64,000 bases of DNA from contig CAJUKU010000011.1 of NCBI GenBank assembly GCA_910587425.1, positions 1-64,000 on the forward strand, given 5' to 3'. The notes under the pieces are model-generated. The model searched no databases. It saw nothing but the letters and a program-made list of their open reading frames with translations, and had not been told where the DNA came from. The stretch comes from an uncultured Muribaculaceae bacterium (lineage in GTDB: Bacteria > Bacteroidota > Bacteroidia > Bacteroidales > Muribaculaceae). Position numbers and translations under genes: made by a program. Positions 37,466-46,030 of this stretch are shown in pieces. Position 1 is the stretch's first letter, and every line of letters begins with the position of its first letter.

Positions 37466-38388
37466 ATTATATAAAGAGTCTGTTAAATAGTATCGGAATG
37501 CCACTGCAACAGCAGAGCGACATGTGCGCACTTGCTCTACTTGCCATGGCGGGATTGAAACGTGATTCATTGTGGTCTGATGCTACAAATGAATGGATCC
37601 GCATCCATGATATTATTCAGTTTATAGCAGAAAATTATAATGTTATATATGCGGAGAATTCACGTGAGACATTTCGGAAGCAAGCAATACATCCATTCCG
37701 TACAGCAGCACTTATTGAAGATAATGGAATGCCTACCAACAGCCCAAACTATCGTTATCGCATAACGAATGAGTTTTTGGACGTGATTAAGGAGGTGAAT
37801 GAAGATTCTTCCTATGTGTTGGAGTCTGGAATGGCTTTGAAGTCGTTTGTTTCTAATTACGAATCACTGTCTGAAATCTATGCGTCCAAAAAGAAGATGC
37901 AGAAGATGCCGGTGCGGATCAATCATAAAGATTTTACATTCAGCCTTGGTAAGCATAATGAACTACAGAAAGCGATAATTGAAGAATTCGCACCTCGTTT
38001 CGCACCAAATTCAGAATGTCTTTATGTCGGCGATACTATTAAGAAAGATCTGGTAAAGAATGTAGACAAACTCTCTGAACTTGGATTCGAGATAACCCGT
38101 CATGATAAAATGCCGGATGTTGTACTGTATCGTGAGGACAAAAATTGGATTTATTTCATAGAGTCCATCACCTCCGTAGGTCCGATGGATCCCAAGCGTA
38201 TATTGGAGATAGAATCAATGACAAAAGGAGTGAAAGCAGGGAAAATCTTTATTTCGGCATTTCTTGATTTTTCGACCTTCAAGAAGTTCTCCGATAAATT
38301 GGCATGGGAAACAGAGGTTTGGATTGCCGACATGCCTGACCACATGATTCATCTAAATGGGGATCGTTTTTTAGGACCCCATGATTAA
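37453..38388 (+). CDS. BsuBI/PstI-family type II restriction endonuclease
   Basis: The 311-residue protein matches the BsuBI/PstI endonuclease family in length (about 316-326) and layout. An N-terminal helical/winged region (about 1-130) precedes the catalytic domain, with FTFSLGKHNELQKAIIEEFAP, CLYVGDTIKKD, PDVVLYREDKNWIYFIESI and TSVGPMDPKRILEIE. The PD...E-x-I arrangement is a plausible metal site. BsuBI and PstI cleave CTGCAG. I noticed no CTGCAG inside the AT-rich island although the site is frequent elsewhere in the window. The start overlaps the methylase by 13 bp, suggesting that endonuclease translation depends on upstream translation. It appears intact. Confidence 0.87.
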   Translation: MDKLNYIKSLLNSIGMPLQQQSDMCALALLAMAGLKRDSLWSDATNEWIRIHDIIQFIAENYNVIYAENSRETFRKQAIHPFRTAALIEDNGMPTNSPNYRYRITNEFLDVIKEVNEDSSYVLESGMALKSFVSNYESLSEIYASKKKMQKMPVRINHKDFTFSLGKHNELQKAIIEEFAPRFAPNSECLYVGDTIKKDLVKNVDKLSELGFEITRHDKMPDVVLYREDKNWIYFIESITSVGPMDPKRILEIESMTKGVKAGKIFISAFLDFSTFKKFSDKLAWETEVWIADMPDHMIHLNGDRFLGPHD

Positions 38389-38518
38389 TCAGTTGAGTCA
38401 GGCAATCTCCGTATTGTAAAGTGTCATGAAGATTGTGTTCTATATTCTTTTCCGGTTCATTCTGATTCGGTTGGCTTGATTTTGGGTTGTGGAGGGGGTG
38501 AATGAAAATCTTTTTTGT

Positions 38519-38526
38519 TAATTTTG
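38519..38526 (+). promoter_or_regulatory. Putative -7 box of the dut operon
   Basis: TAATTTTG matches TAnnTTTG. No TTTG stands at the usual distance upstream. A transcript from here would have a leader of about 110 nt before the dut ATG at 38641. The segment 38389-38640 contains no gene and marks the right edge of the AT-rich island. Confidence 0.4.
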
Positions 38527-38640
38527 CCGTTTAATGTAGAGCGGGGGAGTGCAGTGCCACTCTCAATGCCGACCGAAGCCGCACTAAAACTGACCTCGGC
38601 AGCACGCGAAACATTTTTCACGACTGACAACAATTGGATC

Positions 38641-39084
38641 ATGGACAGGATAAAGGTAAAGATAGTGAACCGCTCGGGACATCAGCTCCCGACGTATGAA
38701 ACTCCGTCGAGCGCCGGCATGGATGTGCGCGCGTCGCTAAAGGAACCGGTCACACTCGGTCCGCTCGAGCGGGCACTCATCCCCACCGGACTGAGCATAC
38801 AGCTGCCTCACGGCTACGAGTGTCAGATGCGTCCGCGCAGCGGGCTCGCGCTCAAGCACGGCATATCGCTCGTAAACACTCCCGGAACCGTAGATGCCGA
38901 CTATCGCGGCGAGATCGGGGCTATTGTCATCAACCTGTCAAACGAACCGTTCACCATCAACGATGGTGAGCGCATCTGCCAGATGGTGATAACAAACTAT
39001 ACCCATGTGGAATGGGAGGAGGCGGAGCGTCTCGACGAGACGGTGCGTGGCAAAGGTGCGTTCGGACATACCGGTGTTGACTGA
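38641..39084 (+). CDS. dut: dUTP diphosphatase
   Basis: A 147-residue trimeric dUTPase hydrolysing dUTP to dUMP and PPi, keeping uracil out of DNA and supplying dTMP synthesis. The five family motifs are visible: SSAGMDVRA, RPRSGLALKHGI, NTPGTVDADYRGEIGAIV, GERICQMVI and the C-terminal glycine-rich GKGAFGHTGV that closes over the substrate. I start at ATG 38641 (MDRIKVKIVNRSG). The frame is open further upstream, but those residues are not dUTPase-like. The stop overlaps the start of the TPR gene by one base. Confidence 0.95.
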   Translation: MDRIKVKIVNRSGHQLPTYETPSSAGMDVRASLKEPVTLGPLERALIPTGLSIQLPHGYECQMRPRSGLALKHGISLVNTPGTVDADYRGEIGAIVINLSNEPFTINDGERICQMVITNYTHVEWEEAERLDETVRGKGAFGHTGVD

Positions 39085-40886
39085 TGCGCGCCCGTCCGAC
39101 AAATCTGATATATCTTCTGCCGGCGGCGCTGCTGCTGGCGGTGCTCGGCGCATGTTCGGCGGCGAGGAGCGGTGCCGCGCGTTCCGCCATAGAGCGTGAG
39201 GCGGATGTGCGCAAGGCTGACTACGTGTTTCTCGAGGGAGCACGCATGCAGACCGGGGGTAACCTCGACGCCTACCACGACCTGCTCGCACACGCCTATC
39301 AGCTGAACCCCGACGATAAGTACATCGGCATGGAGTACGGCTACATGCTCATGCGTCTTGCCGACGGCGACTCCGCGATGACTGAGCGTGGATATGAGCT
39401 TATGGGCGAGTATGCCGACGCCAATCCGGATGACTTCTACGGCAACGTGCTTTTCGCCTCCGTAGCCGCACATGTAGGGGATACCGACCGTGCCACCGGC
39501 AAATGGCGCCAGCTGCATGAAATGCAGCCGCAGCGCAGCGACATCACCATGCGCTATGCCGAGATGCTTATGGCTGATCCCGACTCCGCGTCGCTCCGGC
39601 GTGCCATAGAGCTTTATGATTCGGTGGAGATTGCCGAAGGAGCCTCCATGCAGCTTTCGGCGCGCAAGATTCAGCTCTATTACAACCATGGCGACACGCT
39701 GGCTATGATGCGCGAACTGCAGCATCTCATCAAGGAGAAGCCGCTGGCGGTGGAGAATAATGTCTTTGCTGCCGATATATACTCCATGCTCGGGCGGCGC
39801 GATTCGGCGCTCGCATATTATGACCGCGCTATAAGCCTCGACCCGTCCAACGGACTGACCTATTACTCCCGCGCCAACTTCTACCGCAACGAGGGTGATA
39901 CCGCAGCCTACGACCGTGAGGTTTACAACGCTCTCCTTCAGGAAGACCTCGCGGTGGAGCCTAAACTGGAGATGCTCACCGATTATGCCCGCAGGCTGTA
40001 CAGCGACTCTACGCAGCGTCCGCGCATCAGCGAGCTTTTCCGCCGTCTCATCGACCTGCATCCCCATGAGGCTGACATACACAACACCTACCGCGACTAT
40101 CTGCTTGCCGTGGAGGATTATGCAGGTGCAGCCGAACAGGCATCATACTCGCTCGACATCAATCCCGACGATGAGCGGCAGTGGGTGGCGCTGACCGCGC
40201 TGCGCATCCGCACAGGCGATTTCGAGGCTGCCTACAACGATGCCATGCGCGGTATACACTTTTTCCCCGCCAACTCACAGCTCTATCTTCTCGGCGCCGC
40301 CTCGTTGCAACAACTTGAGCGATATGACGATGGACTGGCACTCTTGGCTCGCGCTGAGGAGACCGCCGATTCTGCCGATGTCGAGACCATGTCCGACATA
40401 CTGACCACCCGAGGCGACATATATTACGCCATGGAGCGCACCGACAGCGCATTTGCGTTCTACGACCGTGCACTGCAATTCAATCCCCTGAACATGACGG
40501 CTCTCAACAATGCCGCCTACTTCCTCGCCTGTGAGAACCGCGACCTCGACCGTGCGCTGAAGCTCATTGAGCAAGTGGTGGCTGAGCGTCCGGACGAGCC
40601 TACATCGCTCGACACATACGCCTGGGTGCTGTTCCGCCGTGGCGATTTCGACGGCGCCCGTCAGGTGATCGACCGCACGCTTGAACTGGAGGATTCCCCC
40701 TCGGCTGAACTGTATGAGCATGCCGGTGACATATATTTCGCCACCGGCGATGTCGATCAGGCAGTGGAATTCTGGCGTGAGGCACAGCAGCTTGATCCTG
40801 ATAATGACGACATACGCCGCAAGGTGCGCACCCGCCGGCTCGACAAACTTCCCAAGAGAATTACCGACCATGACGATGAAGAATAA
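39084..40886 (+). CDS. TPR-repeat lipoprotein
   Basis: A 600-residue lipoprotein: signal peptide with lipobox Cys24 (VLGACSA), then tetratricopeptide repeats over nearly the whole length. Examples are ADIYSMLGRRDSALAYYDRA, SLDPSNGLTYYSRANF and AFAFYDRALQFNPLNMTA. TPR arrays mediate protein-protein contact. The protein is probably anchored in the outer or inner membrane facing the periplasm; partner and function are unknown. It overlaps dut by 1 bp and the DUF4292 gene by 17 bp, so the three envelope-related genes (TPR, DUF4292, EnvC-like) are probably coexpressed. Confidence 0.88.
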   Translation: MRARPTNLIYLLPAALLLAVLGACSAARSGAARSAIEREADVRKADYVFLEGARMQTGGNLDAYHDLLAHAYQLNPDDKYIGMEYGYMLMRLADGDSAMTERGYELMGEYADANPDDFYGNVLFASVAAHVGDTDRATGKWRQLHEMQPQRSDITMRYAEMLMADPDSASLRRAIELYDSVEIAEGASMQLSARKIQLYYNHGDTLAMMRELQHLIKEKPLAVENNVFAADIYSMLGRRDSALAYYDRAISLDPSNGLTYYSRANFYRNEGDTAAYDREVYNALLQEDLAVEPKLEMLTDYARRLYSDSTQRPRISELFRRLIDLHPHEADIHNTYRDYLLAVEDYAGAAEQASYSLDINPDDERQWVALTALRIRTGDFEAAYNDAMRGIHFFPANSQLYLLGAASLQQLERYDDGLALLARAEETADSADVETMSDILTTRGDIYYAMERTDSAFAFYDRALQFNPLNMTALNNAAYFLACENRDLDRALKLIEQVVAERPDEPTSLDTYAWVLFRRGDFDGARQVIDRTLELEDSPSAELYEHAGDIYFATGDVDQAVEFWREAQQLDPDNDDIRRKVRTRRLDKLPKRITDHDDEE

Positions 40887-41616
40887 CCCCGCATTGCGCC
40901 GTAAAGCCGCAGCTGCGGCTTTGATGTTTGTTGCGGCTCTGCTGCTGATACTCCCTTCCGGATGCCGCTCCCATAAGCAGGTGGTTATCCCAACTGAGGT
41001 GGTGCAGGGCACATGGACACGCATGCAGGCGCCGCTGACGCTAAGTCTCGAGAGCCCTACGCGTGCCTCCGTATCCGCTACTGCCACAATGGTGCGCGAT
41101 TCATCGGTCGTGGTGTCGCTGCGCATGTTCGGCATGGAGGTTGCGGTAGTGTCGCTTACTACCGATACGCTTCTGGTTCTCGACAAGTACCACAAGCTCG
41201 CCATTGTGCAGCCGGTGAGCGAGGTGCTTCGCGATCTGCCACTGTCAATCTCTGATCTGCAGGATATAATGACCGGACGACAGGGAATGGAACTTTCCGG
41301 CAGAATGAATGCCCCGATAGGTGATTTCACTCCCGTCTGGACGATCACCGAGACACTGCGCACGCTTGCCGTGAAGGTGGCTGACAGTGAGCGTTTCCGC
41401 GTGGAATACACCGATCCGGTCAGCACACCCTATGGGGTGCTGTCGGGCGATGTGCTGCTGTCGGGCACACACTCCGGCAAGGAGATAGCCGCGCGTCTGG
41501 AATGGAACTACAGCCGCGCGAAGTGGAATGCCGATGTGCCGCTGCGCACGATCGCTCTGCCGGCAAATTACCGCATCACGACGTTCCGGCAGCTTCTCAA
41601 CGGTTTCAGCCAGTGA
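40870..41616 (+). CDS. DUF4292 lipoprotein
   Basis: A 248-residue lipoprotein with lipobox Cys32 (ILPSGCRS) that matches the DUF4292 family, found in Bacteroidetes. After the Cys the sequence is a run of beta strands (LTLSLESPTRASVSATATMV, VVVSLRMFGMEVAVVSLTTD), then a short helical part (VSEVLRDLPLSISDLQDIM), then more strands. That order resembles the half-barrel of LolA/LolB lipoprotein carriers, but this is my inference from pattern only. Start chosen at ATG 40870; ATG 40876 is also possible. It overlaps the TPR gene and precedes the EnvC-like gene by 41 bp. Confidence 0.8.
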   Translation: MTMKNNPALRRKAAAAALMFVAALLLILPSGCRSHKQVVIPTEVVQGTWTRMQAPLTLSLESPTRASVSATATMVRDSSVVVSLRMFGMEVAVVSLTTDTLLVLDKYHKLAIVQPVSEVLRDLPLSISDLQDIMTGRQGMELSGRMNAPIGDFTPVWTITETLRTLAVKVADSERFRVEYTDPVSTPYGVLSGDVLLSGTHSGKEIAARLEWNYSRAKWNADVPLRTIALPANYRITTFRQLLNGFSQ

Positions 41617-41657
41617 GAGGGCAGCACGAACCATCATAAACCAATCACTCACCACTG

Positions 41658-43040
41658 ATGAGGCTACGTTTCAACCATATCATCACACTTCTTATCGCCG
41701 CCACACTCTGCATCGCTTCAGCCGATGCGGCGTCGAAGCGGCGCACACAGCAGCGCGATATCAAGAAAGTGCGCGCCGAGCAGCAGGCTAACAAGAAGGC
41801 GATCAAGGAGACGTCGCAGAAGATTACCGTAAACACCCGCGAGACAAAGAGGCAGCTGTCGCAGCTCCAGGCTCTTGAGGGTGAGATCGCCGAGAAAAAC
41901 CGCGAGATCGGTGCGATGCGTGTGGATATAGACTCCATCGACGGCGGTATCGCGCGGGTGAATGATTCCATCGGCTCGATTGAGAAGCGTTTTGATGTTA
42001 TGCGCGCCAACTATGCGGCTCAGTTGCGGCAGGTGCAGCGCAGCCGTGGTGCCATGAACGCCATGTCGTTCCTGTTCTCCTCCGAATCGTTCGGCACCGC
42101 GTGGCAGAGGGTACGCTACATGCGTCAAGTCAACAAATGGCGCGGGCGCAATGCACGTCGCATGAAAGCGATGGGCGATTCGCTCGCAGAGCGCCGCCGT
42201 CAGCTCGACACGCTCATGTCGTCGCGCCGCACGGCTATGGCACGTCTCAGCCTCGCGCAGAAACAGCTGCAGGGCAAGCAGCAGGACACCGATAAGCTCG
42301 TGGCATCGCTCAAGGCGCAGGGATCATCCCTGAGAGCCGTGCTAAAGGAGAAGGAGCAGAAGCAGCGGCAGCTCGACAGCGAGCTTGAAAAGTTGATAGC
42401 TGAGGAACAGCGCCGCGAGGAGCAGCGCCGACGTGAGGAGGCTAAGAAAGCCGCTGCGGCAAAAGCAAAAGCCGAGAAGGAAGCCGCGGCAAAGGCTAAG
42501 GCAGAGAAAGCGGCAGGAAAAAGTACAGAAACCGCCAAAAGCGGAACTACCGCTCCCAAGACCGCACCGGCGAAGAGCAAGAAAGAGGCTCCGACGGCTG
42601 TTGCCGATGCCGACCGTGCCCTCACTGGCAGCTTCGAGAGCAACAAGGGGCGTCTGCTGTTCCCCGTGGCGGGGCGTTACCGCGTGGTGCGTGGTTTCGG
42701 GCGTCAGAAGCACCCCGAACTGGAGCATGTCGAGACAGAAAACTCCGGAATCGACATCGAGGCTCTCGGCGGCGGATCGGCACGCGCGGTGTTCGAAGGG
42801 CGCGTATCGGAGATATTCCGGCAGCCCGGCTACAATACGATCGTGATGGTGCGCCACGGCAATTTCCTGACAATCTACGCCAATATCGACAAGCTCAGCG
42901 TGAAGAAGGGCGACACCGTCAAGGCGGGGCAGACTATAGGCACCATCTTCGCCGATCCCGACGAGGACGGGCGCCTGATCCTGCACTTCGAGCTGCGCAA
43001 GGAGCGCACAAAGCTCAACCCCCTGCTCTGGGTGAAATGA
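41658..43040 (+). CDS. EnvC-like coiled-coil protein with degenerate LytM (M23) domain
   Basis: A 460-residue periplasmic protein with a signal peptide (to about 25). Two long coiled-coil stretches follow (about 30-115 and 180-260), then a low-complexity Ala/Lys/Glu/Pro linker (about 255-315) and a C-terminal M23/LytM domain (about 325-460). In active M23 peptidases the zinc is held by H-x3-D and H-x-H. Here the first site reads SGIDIEA, without the His, and the last reads LHFELRKE, without the second His. The domain is therefore probably catalytically dead, as in EnvC, which activates amidases. It should act in cell separation. It ends one base before the convergent GH2 gene's stop. Confidence 0.87.
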   Translation: MRLRFNHIITLLIAATLCIASADAASKRRTQQRDIKKVRAEQQANKKAIKETSQKITVNTRETKRQLSQLQALEGEIAEKNREIGAMRVDIDSIDGGIARVNDSIGSIEKRFDVMRANYAAQLRQVQRSRGAMNAMSFLFSSESFGTAWQRVRYMRQVNKWRGRNARRMKAMGDSLAERRRQLDTLMSSRRTAMARLSLAQKQLQGKQQDTDKLVASLKAQGSSLRAVLKEKEQKQRQLDSELEKLIAEEQRREEQRRREEAKKAAAAKAKAEKEAAAKAKAEKAAGKSTETAKSGTTAPKTAPAKSKKEAPTAVADADRALTGSFESNKGRLLFPVAGRYRVVRGFGRQKHPELEHVETENSGIDIEALGGGSARAVFEGRVSEIFRQPGYNTIVMVRHGNFLTIYANIDKLSVKKGDTVKAGQTIGTIFADPDEDGRLILHFELRKERTKLNPLLWVK

Positions 43041-45074
43041 TTATTCGGCAAGATGCCAGGTGACGCTGTCGGCTGGCGTCGATGCTGACGATGCGGTCAG
43101 CGTGTTCGCTCCCGTCTGAAGTCTTACGCCTGTGAAAGTGGCCGTGCCGTATTCATCCGCCTTCTTCCGTCCGAGGCTGCGCCCGTTGAGAGTCAGCTCC
43201 ACCTCCTTGCGGTTGGTGAACACCGTCACATCGGTCACGGCATTGCTCCGGCGCTCATGCCGGCGGTTGGCTATGTAGACAAACGGCTCATCCTTGTTCC
43301 AGTTTGCCTTGTAGAAATAGAAAGCATCCTTGCGGGTCTTGCGGTCAAACGTCACCAGGCCCTTGTCATTTATCCCCGGACGGTCACCCTCGGTGCGGTG
43401 TGCGGCGCCGAAATCAAAAAGATTCCACACGAACGATCCCCACACGTACGGTCGCTCATTGATAGCCTTCCAGTTTGTGATATGGTAATAAGTCTGGTAG
43501 TTTTCCGGGTGCCACCAACCGGAGGCTATGCCGGGCTTCACGGAGTCCTGCTGATGATAGACCGATGCCCCGGCGCCATATTCGCTCAGTCCGATGCAAT
43601 ACTGCGGAAATGCGGCATGTGTGGCGTCAAACCAACGTCCGAGGTCGTCGGCTGAACCGCCGTACCATCCGAAATACTGGTTCCAGGCTATGAGGTCGGT
43701 CACACCGTTTATGGGATCCGAAGCTCCGAGGAAGCTTGCGGCGGTGGTGAGCCTTGTGGAGTCCTCCTCATGCGCTATGGTGTTCAGTTCGGCTACGTAG
43801 GGTGTCGGATTGTCGCCATGCGTCTTCAGCTCGTTGAATATCCCCCAGAAGCATATCGCCGGATGATTGTAGTTCTGCCGTATCAGCTCGCGCAGCTGCT
43901 GCCGTCCGTTCTCCTTGAATGCCGGAAGGTCGTTGAATCCCCGGTCATTGTATCCGCCCGGACCGATGAACGGTATCTCCGCCCACACCACGATGCCGCG
44001 GCGGTCCATCTCCGAGTAGAACTCGTCAGCCTGCGGATAGTGTGCCAGGCGCACCGCGTTGGCTCCGATCTCCTCGATTATAGCTGCATCCTCGCGGTGA
44101 TGCTCCGGCAGCAGGGCGTTGCCACGCTCGGCGCGGTCCTGATGGCGGTTCACACCCCGCAGCGGCAGTTTTATGCCGTTGAGCGAGAATCCCTCGTCGG
44201 GAGTCACACTGAAATACCGCAGTCCGAGCGGCTGGCTTACGCTGTCGGCTACCGTGCCGTCAGCGAGTACGATCCGTGCCGTGGCGGTGTAGATGAACGG
44301 ATCGCGCCGCCCCTCCCACAGCCTCGGTTTCTCTATGGTGAAATCCACTTGTGCGCGCGTCATGCTGTCGGCGGCTGCACGGATAGGCACCGCGCGGTCA
44401 ATGATGTCGCGCTTGCCGTCGCTGACGGTGATACGCAGCGTCGCATCGGTGTCGCTCTCATTGAAATTGCTCACCGACACCCCGGCACTCACCTCGGCTT
44501 TCTCCCGGCTCACGCTGCGCTGCGTCAGGTAGACTCCCGGCGATGCATGGTCTGTCAGCGATATGTGCAGCGGATCCACCGCCACGAGGCTTACACCGCG
44601 GTATAGTCCCCCGTACATGTTGAAATCGCCCACGAGCGGCATTATGTCGAGGTTGAGCGCATTGTTCACCTTGACCGTGAGCATGTTCTTGCCACCGTTG
44701 CGGTCTATAAGGTCGGTGATGTCGGTCACGAAAGCGGTGTAGCCGCCGCGGTGCTCACCGGCGAAGCGGTCGTTGACAAACACCGTGGCTATCTCGTTGG
44801 CACCCTCGAAGCGCAGGAATATCCGTTTACCCTCCCACTCCTTCGGTATCTCGAGCTGTCGGCGGTATACGCCCGTTCCACGGTAATAGTCCGGATTACC
44901 CGCCAAGGCATCGCCGGCATTCCATGTGTGGGGCAGATCCACGCGCCGTCCCTCGCCGTTCACCTGATGGGCGAAGCGGAACCGCCAGTTGTCATTGACG
45001 GGCACTGTTATCCTCTCGCCCCATGTATGCAGGGCTCCAAGCAGCAGAAGAGCTGTCGCGATGAGCTTTTTCAT
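43041..45074 (-). CDS. GH2 family glycosidase (beta-galactosidase-like), exported
   Basis: The 677-residue enzyme has a signal peptide (MKKLIATALLLLGALHTWG). A sugar-binding jelly-roll domain (about 20-180), an immunoglobulin-like domain (about 185-285) and a TIM barrel (about 290-590) follow, with a short C-terminal beta domain (to 677). Acid/base Glu is at about 415 (FWGIFNE) and nucleophile Glu at about 498 (LSEYGAGA). GH2 members cleave beta-galactosides, -glucuronides or -mannosides; I favour beta-galactosidase-like activity with moderate certainty. It is last in a minus-strand run after msrAB (14-bp gap) and abuts the EnvC-like gene with no gap. Confidence 0.88.
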   Translation of the reverse strand: MKKLIATALLLLGALHTWGERITVPVNDNWRFRFAHQVNGEGRRVDLPHTWNAGDALAGNPDYYRGTGVYRRQLEIPKEWEGKRIFLRFEGANEIATVFVNDRFAGEHRGGYTAFVTDITDLIDRNGGKNMLTVKVNNALNLDIMPLVGDFNMYGGLYRGVSLVAVDPLHISLTDHASPGVYLTQRSVSREKAEVSAGVSVSNFNESDTDATLRITVSDGKRDIIDRAVPIRAAADSMTRAQVDFTIEKPRLWEGRRDPFIYTATARIVLADGTVADSVSQPLGLRYFSVTPDEGFSLNGIKLPLRGVNRHQDRAERGNALLPEHHREDAAIIEEIGANAVRLAHYPQADEFYSEMDRRGIVVWAEIPFIGPGGYNDRGFNDLPAFKENGRQQLRELIRQNYNHPAICFWGIFNELKTHGDNPTPYVAELNTIAHEEDSTRLTTAASFLGASDPINGVTDLIAWNQYFGWYGGSADDLGRWFDATHAAFPQYCIGLSEYGAGASVYHQQDSVKPGIASGWWHPENYQTYYHITNWKAINERPYVWGSFVWNLFDFGAAHRTEGDRPGINDKGLVTFDRKTRKDAFYFYKANWNKDEPFVYIANRRHERRSNAVTDVTVFTNRKEVELTLNGRSLGRKKADEYGTATFTGVRLQTGANTLTASSASTPADSVTWHLAE

Positions 45075-45088
45075 AACCGTAGCGATGC

Positions 45089-46030
45089 TTATTCAACCAA
45101 AGGTATATATTTGCCGTACCCCTCCTCCTCCATCTTCTCCACGGGGATAAAGCGCAGGGCGGCTGAATTGATGCAGTAGCGCAGTCCCCCCTGATCGGCG
45201 GGACCGTCGGGGAACACATGCCCCAGATGCGCGCCCGAGCTGCTTGAGCGCACTTCGGTGCGCACTCTGCCGTAGGAGGTATCGGTCAGTTCGGTGATCA
45301 GATCTTCCGAGATCGGGCGTGTGAACGCCGGCCAGCCGCAACCTGAGTCATACTTGCGCGAGGAGAGGAAGAGTGGCGTGCCGTCGGTGATGTCCACATA
45401 GATTCCGTGGCGGAACTCATGGTCATACTCGTTGTCAAACGGTCGCTCCGTCGCGCCGTTCTGTGTTACCTCCCACTGCAGCGGCGTCAGCCGTTCGCGC
45501 AGTTCCTGCCGCTCGTCGCGCGGCTGCGGCTTCATCTCGCGTGCCTCCTTGAAGAGCGCGGGATTCACGTGGCAGTAGCCGTCGGGATGCTTGTACAGGT
45601 ATTCCTGGTGGTAATCCTCCGCCGGATAGAAGTTCTTCAGCGGTCCCTGCTCAACGGCAAGCGGCTCGGAGTGCCGGCGCTGCAGTGCGGCGAGCTGCGC
45701 AGCCACAGGCTCAGCGTCGGCGGGATCAGAATAGTAGATTCCGGTGCGGTACTGCTCGCCGCAGTCGCCCCCCTGACGGTTGACCGACACCGGGTCTATG
45801 CTCTTGAAATACAGTTGCAGTAGCGTGGTCAGCCCCACGATATTGTCGTCGTAGGTCACGCGCACGGTCTCGGCGGCGCCGGTTGTCCCGGTGCACACCT
45901 GCTCGTATGAAGGGTTTGCCACGCGGCTGTTGGCGTATCCGGCGGTGGTTTCGGTCACTCCGGGCACGAGTGAGAACAGATGGGCGGTGCCCCAGAAGCA
46001 TCCGCCAGCAAGGTATATCGTACGTTTCAT
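45089..46030 (-). CDS. msrAB: Bifunctional peptide methionine sulfoxide reductase MsrA/MsrB
   Basis: The 313-residue fusion repairs both S- and R-epimers of methionine sulfoxide in proteins. The MsrA domain (about 1-160) has catalytic Cys11 in [10 protein letters not shown], with [15 protein letters not shown] and YHQEYL blocks following. The MsrB domain (about 175-300) has [21 protein letters not shown] and the catalytic Cys in [13 protein letters not shown]. There is no signal peptide, so it is predicted to be cytoplasmic. It overlaps MATE by 4 bp (ATGA), and the MATE-msrAB-GH2 order suggests one transcript. The zinc CxxC of some MsrB proteins is not visible. Confidence 0.95.
   Translation of the reverse strand: MKRTIYLAGGCFWGTAHLFSLVPGVTETTAGYANSRVANPSYEQVCTGTTGAAETVRVTYDDNIVGLTTLLQLYFKSIDPVSVNRQGGDCGEQYRTGIYYSDPADAEPVAAQLAALQRRHSEPLAVEQGPLKNFYPAEDYHQEYLYKHPDGYCHVNPALFKEAREMKPQPRDERQELRERLTPLQWEVTQNGATERPFDNEYDHEFRHGIYVDITDGTPLFLSSRKYDSGCGWPAFTRPISEDLITELTDTSYGRVRTEVRSSSSGAHLGHVFPDGPADQGGLRYCINSAALRFIPVEKMEEEGYGKYIPLVE

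Noticed and set aside
36000..38388. A type IIG (fused restriction-methylase) reading of the 492-residue methylase.
   Set aside because: No nuclease motif is seen in the methylase, and a separate nuclease gene of the BsuBI/PstI family follows directly.
38997..40082. A 361-codon minus-strand frame opposite the dut end and the TPR gene.
   Set aside because: It lies opposite well-supported genes and its sequence is unlike any family.
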